Below, one piece after another: positions 39,354 through 51,000 of a stretch of 64,000 bases of DNA. The position numbers and the translations under genes are program-made. The notes under the pieces are model-generated. The model searched no databases, was not told the DNA's origin, and saw nothing but the letters and a program-made list of their open reading frames with translations. The DNA is from Ectocarpus siliculosus (lineage: Eukaryota; Sar; Phaeophyceae; Ectocarpales; Ectocarpaceae): the NCBI GenBank assembly GCA_000310025.1, contig FN649740.1, positions 4,731,789-4,795,788 of the forward strand. Reading direction: 5' to 3'. The first letter of the stretch is position 1, and the number at the start of each line of letters is the position of its first letter.

Positions 39354-42300
39354 CTGTCGATATCAAATAAAGTCAAGAGCGACGGACGTTCAAACGACGA
39401 CAGGGAGGAAAAACATTGTCTTCAAATGTGCAGCCTTCTTGCGGAGATTCCCCCCCCCCTNNNNNNNNNNNNNNNNNNNNNNNNNNNNNNNNNNNNNNNN
39501 NNNNNNNNNNNNNNNNNNNNNNNNNNNNNNNNNNNNNNNNNNNNNNNNNNNNNNNNNNNNNNNNNNNNNNNNNNNNNNNNNNNNNNNNNNNNNNNNNNNN
39601 NNNNNNNNNNNNNNNNNNNNNNNNNNNNNNNNNNNNNNNNNNNNNNNNNNNNNNNNNNNNNNNNNNNNNNNNNNNNNNNNNNNNNNNNNNNNNNNNNNNN
39701 NNNNNNNNNNNNNNNNNNNNNNNNNNNNNNNNNNNNNNNNNNNNNNNNNNNNNNNNNNNNNNNNNNNNTTTTGTAGGGAAGCCACCGGGAGACACGAGGG
39801 CATCCCACAAAGGAAAAAAAAAAACGCTGGTTGGTTGATTCATGGAGGGTGCTCCTCTCGTCTTCTTTCGTTGGGAATGGATTCTTTTGACGCACCTCCT
39901 TTTCTTCCTCCTTGCGTTACGCGCATGCCGAAGTTTTTCTCCCCCTTTTCGCCCCCCTTTTGTTGAACATACACAACAAACCCCCCCAACACAATCCAGC
40001 AGTCGGCAGCTTCAGCTTCAGCTTCAGGGGGGGTGGGGGCGACAGCAACCCCCAAGAAGCGAAGGGTGGGAGGGGCTTCAACGGGGCAGGGAGGATTTAG
40101 GATGAGGTTTTATCACAAAAATTGAAAAATTGCTCTGTATACCTAGCTATATGACCGGTAGCAGCACAAGCACAGAGGGAGAGACTCACGAAACATTTCG
40201 TAAATAAAAGGGAAGGGGGGGGGGGGTGCTGCAGTTGAACACGAAAAGACGGGGTGTGAACCCCCTTAGGTCGGGAGTCAAAGACGCTCGAAAAAAAACA
40301 AAAAACAATCGAGCCCTGATTGGTCGAGAACAAAAAAACAGCTAGTCTGGGTTGTTGTTACAGAGCTCAATTTTGACTTTTCGATAAAAAAAAAAACTGA
40401 CAAGGCTTTTATTGTTCAAGTCAAGCAATCCAAGACCCCATTTTTTGTAGCCGGGAGCCGATTACTTTTTCCGGCCAAGGGAGCCAACCGATTTTGATTT
40501 TGTTCGAGCCTCGTTAATTTACTACGGGAGCAACCTGACCCCTTACCGCGTTGTGGAAAAGTGGGTTGTAGCGGCCGACCGACATTCCCCCCTCGTCGTC
40601 CCCCTCCCCCGCACCCGCACCCGCGGCGCCCCCATGGCCGCTGTAGAAGCGGGAGAAGGTGCCGCCGGAAGACGAGCCTGACTTGAACTTGTCTTGCATG
40701 TCCATAGGCATGTCGGTGTCGGAGTCGTAGTCGGGCATGATGCCCAAAATCTGAGGGATTAAAGTCGGGGGGTTGGTGGTGCGGTTTGGATGCCGGGGAA
40801 GGCAACTAACTGAGAATTGCCATACAACACTGCGCTCGTAGTAGTTGGTACGGGGGAGCGGGCACAGCAGTAGTGCCGGCATGCTCCGCTCAAATCCACA
40901 GAATCCTCAGCAGCCCAAACCACTTGTGAAACACACAAAAAAATGAAATAAAAATTTACAGCAAGAAAAAGAACTACGAGGACGACAGAGCGATATATAC
41001 ATAGCGGGGTGGCTCTCTCACTCTGTCCCGTCTCTCTTCTCTCTTCTCTCACCGAATTGCCGTTATCGACAGGGCTATCCTGTGCGAACTCCCCCCCCGC
41101 CCCTCCCCCTCCCCCGCTGCTCCTGTCCTTCTTGCCGCCGCCACTGCCCCCTCCGATCAGCTTCCCCATCAAGCTACCCCCGCCAGAGGCAGCCTTCTCC
41201 GCCTTCTTCGCAGCCTGTGTTTTACGTATTGGAATATACCATGTATTTATTAACAGGCGACCGTTATTGTACGGAATTTATTTTGTTGCGACACGTTTCT
41301 CTTTTCGAAACGCGACAGTACGAAACGCGTGATCACAGTAAAATCATGTACATTACAAGCTTCAGATTCTGCGTGTATCTTTATTTTTTCGCACGTGGGG
41401 GATACTACAACGGTGTCGTAGCTCCGAACTAAATAACGCGGACCCCCACGTAGATACCGTGCGTACAATACGTTCATAGACAACCCTGCTTGCAGTCTGG
41501 AAGACCAAATAAGCACAAGACAAGGAAGGCACATGGAAGACGACGGATGAAAAATACACCTTCGACGTACATAGAATATGTACAATATGACAAGAGAGTC
41601 CTACACAGATACAAATGTAAAATACACCTTCGGCGTACATAGAATATGTACAATATGACAAGAGAGTCCTACACAGATACAAGTGTAAAATACACCTTCG
41701 ACGTACATAGAATATGTACAATATGACAGGAGAGTACAGCAGTACACACAACGGCGATGTATGTAGATTTGTTGTTGTGTTCGTCGAGAAAAAATGGTCC
41801 AACTGACTCGGGCGCCTTCCGTGGTCTACGGCCAACCATTTACATACCACTTTCGAACCCAAAACGCACATCCCCAGTGCAAAACCGCGCGCCATTAACA
41901 TACTTCGAAGTATAAAAAATCGACGAACCTTCTTCCGCTCTTCCTCCTCCTTCTTAATCCGCTCGTCCTCTGCCTTCTTGGCAGCGGCCAACCTTCTCTC
42001 CTCCTCCTCCCTCCTCCTCCGTTCCTCTTCCTCCCTCGCCCGTCGTTCCCGCTCCTCCTTTTCGACCTTCAATCGCTTCGCCGTCTGTCGATCGACGTGT
42101 CCCCTATTGACAGGTAGGTTCGTTTTTTAAACGAAAGGCGGTGAGGAAAACAGCAGTAACAACAACAACAACAGCGACTGCGACGACGATAACGGCACCG
42201 CAGAAGACAACGAAAACTACGACAGCAGCAACAGTAGCAGCAACGGCAGCAATATTGAAAGACACCAGCAGCTAAATCGCAGCAACAGCAGCAGTATCGA

Positions 42301-44998
42301 CAACGACAGCAACAATGCCGACAGAGAGAACAGCAACCACAGCAACAACAATTGCAGCAGCAGCCGCAGCAATAGCACAACAGCAGCAATGTCATCAAAG
42401 ACACCAACGACGACAGCAACAACCACATCGCAGCCGCAGCAGCCGCAGCCGTAGCCGCAGCAGCGTCAGCAATGTCGTCACAGACAGCGACAACGACAGC
42501 AACCACCAAACCGCAGGAGCAGCAGCAACGGCAGCAGCAGCAGCTGCAGCAATGGCGACAACGACTCCGATAGAAACAGAAAAAAAAATCTCACCTCCAC
42601 AACTTCTGCGCCACTATCGCGGAGGTCCGAAGCCTGAGGTAGGGCCTGCGCTTGGCGTTCCCCATGAGCGCCCGCTGCACCGTGACTACTTTCACTCTAA
42701 CGAACTTCCCGCGCTCCTCCTCCATCTGCTCGAGCACCCCAGCTCGGAAATACACCTGTGTCCGCGACGTTTCAGTTTCAGCACCTGTCAGCTTTTCTAC
42801 GGTTGAAATTTTCCAAGGGATAAAACCAAAATAAGGGCGGGCTCGACAACCCGTAATAGTGCCGAGGAAACTTTGACGTTAACAGATTCACGACAAGTAT
42901 CGCCAGGATCAAATTCGTCTCCACGTCAAACGCGGTTATTTCCAGTTCCATCACGGGTTGGAGTAAACGGCACAAAGGATGTGAGCGCTGATTTTTGGAG
43001 TCAATACTACAAAAAAAAAAAAAAGACCCACTAGGGTTGTCGTTCTTGAATCTATACTGCCTTGTCGCCCTGCATCAATCAATGCACAATGCACGGCGAC
43101 AAAACCAGCAACCCCAACGGAACACATCTGACTCAAACAACCGCGCACGACGCCGCCAACAGCAATAACGGCAACAACAGCAACACCGCTCTCTCTCTCT
43201 CCCCACCTTGGTATTACCAAGACAGCACTTGCTGTCCTTTTCGCGTCCCAGAAGCTTCTCCAGAATGAACTTGCACTGCGACGACTCCGACCGTCTTCAA
43301 GAAAAAAGGAACAGAAAAAGAAGGAAAAAAAAACATTTGTGAGTGCCATGCCAAGGGTTTCCAGCAACCCCGGAACAGGCGTGGATGCCGGAAAACCATG
43401 CACGTACGGAAAAGCGTGGGATGGGATGGGACGGGATGCGAGAATGCGAAACGAAAGTAAAAACAGCTTCAACTGTGCGTACGAATGTACATACAAGGCT
43501 CCCCTTCCGGGATAGGTACACTTGCCTCCCGGGGGCGACGCAAGAGGACATGGCCACTGCTATAATGGTTGCATCGTTGTATATCTCAACCCACCTCCGG
43601 TAGTGCCACGGTTCGTTTCGGAAACTAACTCGCATCAATTTGCATCAATTTGCATCAATTTGCGGTGGAAACGTTTTTTCGCCGTTACTCTTCGTGAGTG
43701 CTCTCGCGGTGTCGTTGCCGTAGATCCTACTACTGCTGAAACACAGACTGCCGCTGCTGTGTTCTTCAACTAGATGCTTTTCGGCGGGTATTTGTGCGGT
43801 CATCGCTCGGAAGTTTCTGCGCAGAATCTCTGTGGTCATTCGGCGGGAAATAAGTATCGTTTCTTTTTGCGATATACCCCGGCGGTAAACGGGAATAAAT
43901 TGGAGCCGGTATCGTTCCGTATTTGTCCGTGATGCTTGTTATGCAGCAGTTGGCCTGGTGAGTCCCAAGCACACATACGATAGGGAAGCGGCGTCCTTGC
44001 CGCAGGTCGTACTGCTATAACCCGCTGCTCTTGCTCTCTCTCTCCCTCCCTGTTGTGTTTTGTACGGCGTTGCTCATGATGTGTGGAACGTGTGTGCAGT
44101 TTGAGCACGCGACAAAAAAATCAGAACAATGGTTCCCTCTTGTACGGATGACAAAAAACGTATTGTAAATCCTGCAAAGACCTTTGTGGTTCGGATTCGC
44201 GACCCCTGGAATAGAGCCAGTGCCAGCGACTTCTGAGCGGCCATCACGTGCATCACCGAGGTCCCGCGAGCCCGACGCGCAACGGGCAATGTGCCGACGG
44301 GTCCTCTGAGTGCCATGCAGACAAACGTGTGAGAAAGAACGCTGTCCCCGGAAGAGGAATAGACCAAAACCAAGCAAACAAGTGGACTTGGTACATCATG
44401 CAGACAAACGTGTGAGAAAGAACGCTGTCCCCGGCAGAGGAAGAGACCAAAAAACCAAGCAAAAGAGTGGACTTGGTACATCAAATGCATATACCTGGCG
44501 AATGCCGCCGCCTCCTTCTCCCTCGTGGCCTTGCTAGCGCCGCCACCCCCCTTCGTAACCTTGTTCGCCATCACCTCGAAACGTCGAGAAAACTCGCGGA
44601 AAATCATGCGGTTGGGGTACGCCGCTCGCGAGATTCGAATCGCCTGTTTTCACGATTTTCACGAGCGAGGTGCACATGTGATTTTTGTTCAACATGACAA
44701 CGGGAGAGGAACAAAAAATAGGGGGCGGAGGGATGAGGGGAGGGAGGCGAGAAGCAAGAAGGGATCGCTAGGAAAGAGCGGGCGAACGGGTACGACGCTC
44801 GTGGCCCCAGGAACACATAACACACAACTTGCAATGGACTGCTGTTGCTGCGGAACTCCAACAGAGCACAATGTACGACAGCCAGCGACACGCGATGGGA
44901 TGCAGACACAAAGAGGACCAAACAAGACAAGACAGCAGCAGCAAACAACAACAACAACAACAGTCACAGCACCAATAACGGCAGAAGCAGTCAAAACA

Positions 44999-45031
<33 letters not shown>

Positions 45032-48000
45032 AACCACAAACCAAATTTAAACGAGACCATGCTTCTCACCTCCACAACCCCTGCACATCTCAGCTGCTCC
45101 ACCACCATGAGGCAGTTCAGCTCGTCCTTCGACTTGTTCGCGTTCGGCTTGATGCACCGGACGTACTGCACCTCAGTCCTCTGGATGGCCGCCATCAGGG
45201 CGTGCAGCTGACGCTTGAACTTGGATCCGAGGGACTCCTGTTGGACGCAGACGAAGAACAGAACAATAACGACGACGGCACAGCAGCGAGTGAGTGAGAA
45301 AAACGAAAAAGGGAATGGGCGTTGTAGTGGATGCTTGTGAATACTGAATAATGCGACACAATTCTTCACGAATTGCTTGGACAAGTTGCGAGTGTTTCTG
45401 GCAATCTCTCTTGTTATAGGAGGATATCCACAGTATTTAGTGGAGAACAGTGACAACCAAAAGAAGAGCAAACAGAGAGTAGAAAGGAACAACAAAGCGG
45501 CCTGGATCAAAAGAGCAATTGCCGGCGATTTATGTTGAGAAAGAAGGAAACGAGTCACTACTGACGGGCAGATGATCAACATACACGAAAACACTGCTCC
45601 TGAAAACAAATTTAGCCGTGACACGGTCGTGTCGACAAACGTTTTCTTCGCGTGCGCCCCGCCCCAAAAACAAAACACGCACCAAGGACATGGAAATTTC
45701 ACACTTCGAAATATCCCCCCAACAACAACAAATCTTGACGGCAGAACAAGACTCTGAAATGTGGAGGCAGGACTAAGACTATTTCCCAAACAAGCGGTAA
45801 CGCTCAGTCACAAGACAATACAATAAACATCGGATGAGAAACAAAGAAACCAGCGAAAACTCACCTGCATGAGGGAGCCCTTTCGTTGTCGGCTGTTGGG
45901 GCCATTCGAGTCCTGGGGTAGCAAGGGCTTCGCCTGGCTCTTGAAGCAGGACCCGAGCACCCCGTTGGTGGACTGTGACAACATCTGCACCAAGTCAGAC
46001 TGCAGGAAGAAAAAAAAACAAAAACAGACACAGGTAAAGCGCGGTCCATGCTAATCGCTCACAGGTAGTGTAAATTAACATTTTTTGGGGGGGGTTGGAG
46101 GACAACTAAAAACACACGCACGTAACCTGGTGTGGTGCGCGTAAAAAGAGCAATCATCTCGTCTGGAGAGGACCAGCGAACACAGACAAACATCCTACGC
46201 CCGTGAAGCGAGAGCAAACACCACAATAGTTACGCCATCGAGCGGCAACGGCGGCGACGGGGACACCTGCAGCTGATCCTTGTTCTTCTCCACGAAGCCC
46301 CCGGTGTTGTAGACTACTCTGCCGGCGTAGTGGTGGACCGTGAATTCGAGCTTGGTCGCGAAGCGGTCCTTGCCGAAGTTCTCGTGGTCCTTGTACGCCT
46401 GCGCGTTTTGTCCGTGGAAGTTGAAAAAAAAAAAAAAAGGAGGTACATCAACCGTAAGATGACAACGTCAAAATACCAGCAATACCAACAGATCGCAGAA
46501 ACACCCATCAAGACCAACTAGCATCAAGACACACCCACGATACGAATAAAAAAACACAAAAATGACATCATGGAGAACAAAATAACACTGTAGGTCTACA
46601 ACAAGCATCAACCTCAACATCATCAACAACAACAACTGCGAGGCAGGATCCTTGACTGCCTTGGAAGCCAAGCCTCTTCTGCGACACCTTTCATCACCGA
46701 CAATACTGCAACACCGAGAGGGAGGCAGGAAGGCACCTTGATTGCTTTCGAAGCATAGGCCTCATCCGTCCCCTGGGGGAGCATGCACTCCTCGTCGAGC
46801 AGAGAGAGCAGGCCTCTCCGTGGCTCCTCTATCATGCCCAGCACCGCCGCATTGTCCTGGAAGTCGATGTGTGACCACGGGATGCCCTCCTCTTGGTACT
46901 CCACCTACCCTCGGGGGCAATAAAAAAACAGTGAAAAAAGAAGGTCCGGTCCGGTTAAAACAAATGAAGAAAACAAAAGCACACACGTTACACTTCGGAG
47001 AAACTCACGAGCCCATACATACATATACGAGTTGACGGAAACAAAAATGGGACCTGTACGAGATTGGTGCTTGTTGAGTTTCTCCGATTTGGGGTACGAG
47101 GCAGAGCTTGTGGTACCAGGTATCATGCATGGCGTACACACGGTGGAACGTAGGCCACATGGTACACAGGCAGGCTTGGTTTCCGCAAGAGATCTTGTGT
47201 TTATTTTTCGACCGTTTTTCTGACAATCAAAGTCGTCCTGATCGTCCCTCTTTGGGTCAAAAACATACAAGAGTGTGTGACACGTTTCGAAAAAAAAAAA
47301 TCGAACACATCACCACGACAAAGACATGAAAAAAATCAAATCACACGTCTTTCGGAAAGTTCTATCTCTCGACGAGACAGACGGTCCCAAAGCCTCCCGC
47401 CGTTTTCGGCGCAACACCCATTATTTGTGCTGCAGAGTAATCGGGCCTGGAAGATCGGTCGAAGCAGTTGTGTCATCTAACGCTACCTACTCCACGGCAT
47501 GCGGAAGCATTCATATTCCTCATTCTTCGCGTATTTTTTTTTTGTACGCACCTGAACGTTCTTGAAGACATCCTGTGTGAACTTTTGCTGCAGTTTCTCG
47601 TTGGCGTAGTTGATGCAGAACTGCTCGAAGCTGTTGTGCTGGAAGGTCTCGAAGCCGAAGATGTCCAGGAGGTCGATGGTTCCCTTGTTGCTGCCGTCGG
47701 AGCATCGCATCGAGTCGTTGATCTTGGCCACCAGCCAGTCGAACATCCTGTGTCATCGCAAAGTAGCGTGTTGCAGGGGGTTTGTGGTGTCACCTGCAGT
47801 ACAGTAGATCCGTGCCAAGGCCGGTAGGGGCCCTTCGCGGACAACGAAAGCACCACCGATGCCACCACGCACAACAAAAAACAGGAAACACAACCACCAC
47901 CACCACCACATGAACAAAAATGACAACAACAGACTCTGCCTGTAACCCCCACAGCCACCAAACGCTATCACCCAAGGAACACAAGGCCAACAATAACAGT

Positions 48001-51000
48001 AGTAACCACCACCAACACCAGAACAAAAAAAAAAAAAAACACGAACAGAAGACGGGCGCCTTCACCTGCAATAAATCTCCTTGGCGAGACCGTCAAGGCT
48101 GTCCGTCGCAGCCGCGGGCGACAGAGGCACGTTGATCGTCTTCCCCTCCACCTTGACGGAGCGGTGTGTCAGGTGCTGCCCTAGATCGCCGGGCGTCACG
48201 CCGAGCATCGTTGCTGGTGCCACTAGCTTCTCCGAGTCGCGCGCCTCGCACTCGTGCGCCCCGCTGTCGCTGGCTTTCTCCACGAAATCGATCTAGTCGG
48301 AACGACCGGGGTGCGGCAGGAGGAGACAGCCAACAGCGTGCCACACGAGAGATCAGAGAAGGAAAATAGAGGGAGAAAGAGAGGAAAGAGACACCAAAAA
48401 TGGGGAGATCGAAGAGAGAGTTAAAATGAGAGAGGAAAGGGGTGGGGTGGGTGGGTGGGTGGGTGGGTGGGTGCGTGGGGAAACAAGCGGGAACAACAAA
48501 CACGCACTGCGGGAAAGCCGTGGCTGACGTACGTCAATAGGCCAAACGCCCAAGTGTTTTTTCGGAAAGAAGCCATATCCCATAAAAAAAAATCCACGTT
48601 CAACGTGCACCGCAACACTGAAGGGTGCGTGTTAATTTCATCGTATCGTATATTCTAGTTGGGAGTATAATATCGAGGGTTTGGGAAGGTTCTAAGTTGT
48701 GTAGATTTATTCAATTTCTTGATTGGGTTGGGGAAGACAAAAACGACAAAGGAGACACAACAAAAAAGGGACAGACAGGGATGCCTGTTTTACCTGTCCT
48801 AGGTGCAAGACTCCAGAGACAGCCGAGAGGAGCTCTGACTTCTCCTTCTCAGCCATGCCGATGATGTCCAGAGCGTCCGAGGTCTGCCGGAAACGGTCAC
48901 CGTCCGACATCCCCTCGATCACACCTGTTCACAGGAATGTATGTGTTTTGTAATATCGATAACGAGGGCACAAGTTGTTTTTTGCTGACCCGTCTATTCT
49001 CAATCTACGAGGACACAAGGGCAACAGAACGAGGTGTGTTGACCCATTTTGACCAACAAGGACATGCAGTAGGGCAGTAGGACTAGAGGCTTCTAGGTTG
49101 ACTGTTCTCGAACAATGATGGCGAGAAAACAATGCTTCAAAATTCTAAAGCAGCATGACATCCATACAACAGGAAGAGAAAATGCTTCTATTTCGTCCGT
49201 TCTCAGTCAACGAGGGCATTACATAGGGCCACCCGCCACCCCCTCCTGGACGGAAACCCAGTGGGCATGCCATGTACCAGAACGTCTCCTGGTGAATTGT
49301 TTGCCTTCAGCCTGAGAGCGAGAAATGTTTGGTACTCTTTTCGGGGGTGCAGGTTAGAGGGCGTACAGTACCTTTTTGGTCCCCTCCCATGCTGGTGTAT
49401 CGGAAGGAGGCGCTCCCCTGCCCCTCCAGCCCGTAGCGTTTCTTCTCAGACTCCGGTGCCGCCAGAAGCTGTTGATGGTGATGATAACGTCAAAAACAAC
49501 ATGCAAAGATAAGCAACAAAGATGACAGACATGGTACCAGCACCAGCACCAGCACCACCGTCATCATTAACAACAACCATCGGTCAACGACACCGTCAAC
49601 AACAACAACAACAACAACAACGATAGTTAACAGTTTTGCGTGCGTGAACATCATCATCATGTGGACAGACGACAGCAGTGGCTCAAGACCAAATACTCAA
49701 CACATCCAATGACGGGGCCTCTCGTCGCGAACACGACAAGAGTTTCGAGCAGCGTGAAGATCGACATTCTCCTATGCATAAAACGTTCAAACGTTCCCAA
49801 GGATGTATTACAAGCAAAATACATGGTAATTTCACCCCACGCTTGTGGACAACACCGGACGCTGTCCGTCGCAGCCTTGCTGAAGGTGTGTAGAAGAAGT
49901 CTACGGAATCTTCAACAGCAAAGCACACGTCATACACCTGGTAGAAGAAAGTCTACGGAATCTCCGACAGCAAAGCACACGCCACACACCTGGTAGAAGA
50001 AGTCTACGGAATCTCCGACAGCACGCAAGCACACGTCACACACCTGGTAGAAGATGTGGTACGTCCGCTCTCCCCTGGCGTGCGACACGACCCGGACCTT
50101 CTCCAGCAGGTAGGTGTTGCTCTGGGACCCCGCCAGGCGGCACCTCGAGTCCAGCTGCAGCTCCGTGAACTTGCCGAACCGGCTAGAGTTGTCGTTTCGA
50201 AGGGTCTTCGCGTTGCCGAAGCTCTCGAGAAGAGGGTTCGACGTGATCACCTGATTGATTTTCACACAGCACGGAAGCGGCCGGGGTGTGGGGGTGTGGG
50301 TCGCAAAACGTCGTACGAAAGCGGGGGGGGGGGGGGGGCGGCGGTACTCATGTAAACGCATACATCCCGTAGTGGTTAGACCATTGACCTCGCATCCCTA
50401 CCACGCCGGTACGACGGAGCGACATGTCCGGTGTTCGCCGGCCCGGGATAGTAGTACTACATGCGTCACAAGGGTGAACGAAAAGCCGGTCATCATTCCT
50501 GCCGAATTCGAAGCGGCTCTACAATATCTGGAACAAGTTATTCAAGGCGATGCCTTCGCCTTTCAGAGGGAAGTCAGCAGCGGATTGGCCTGGAGGCGTA
50601 TCTGTGGTTGGCAGGGCGGTCAAGAACCGGAAAACGACCACGTTGTGACAAGGCGGCCGAACCAACACGAGCAAGAACCAGAGCATGTAAATATCTACTA
50701 AAATACCTATGCTATTCCGTGGGGTTTTGGTAGCAAAACTCACACACAGAGATATACCAGCACCGGACACAAAAGGTTGTGTGGGCCTCAGGTATTTTAA
50801 TTTTATCCAACTACAATAGAGGTGATATCCTTTATGCCAGCACAACAACGAAAGCTCAACACCAATTGACCGGCCCTCCACACCACGTATATTGCATATC
50901 TCGCGCCACGTGCAGCCGAGGCCTTTCAAGCAACTGCACAATGTCAAGGGCCAAGAAGCACCGCTTGATCCTCCCCCCTAGATGTCGTGCCAACTATAAA

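Noticed and set aside
44185-44290. Possible tRNA B box (GGTTCGGATTCGC)
   Set aside because: No A box at the right distance and no cloverleaf pairing on either strand.
49990-50361. Long minus-strand frame continuing past the myosin donor
   Set aside because: The extension beyond 50044 is the splice-site minisatellite read through; reported as a repeat, not as extra exon sequence.
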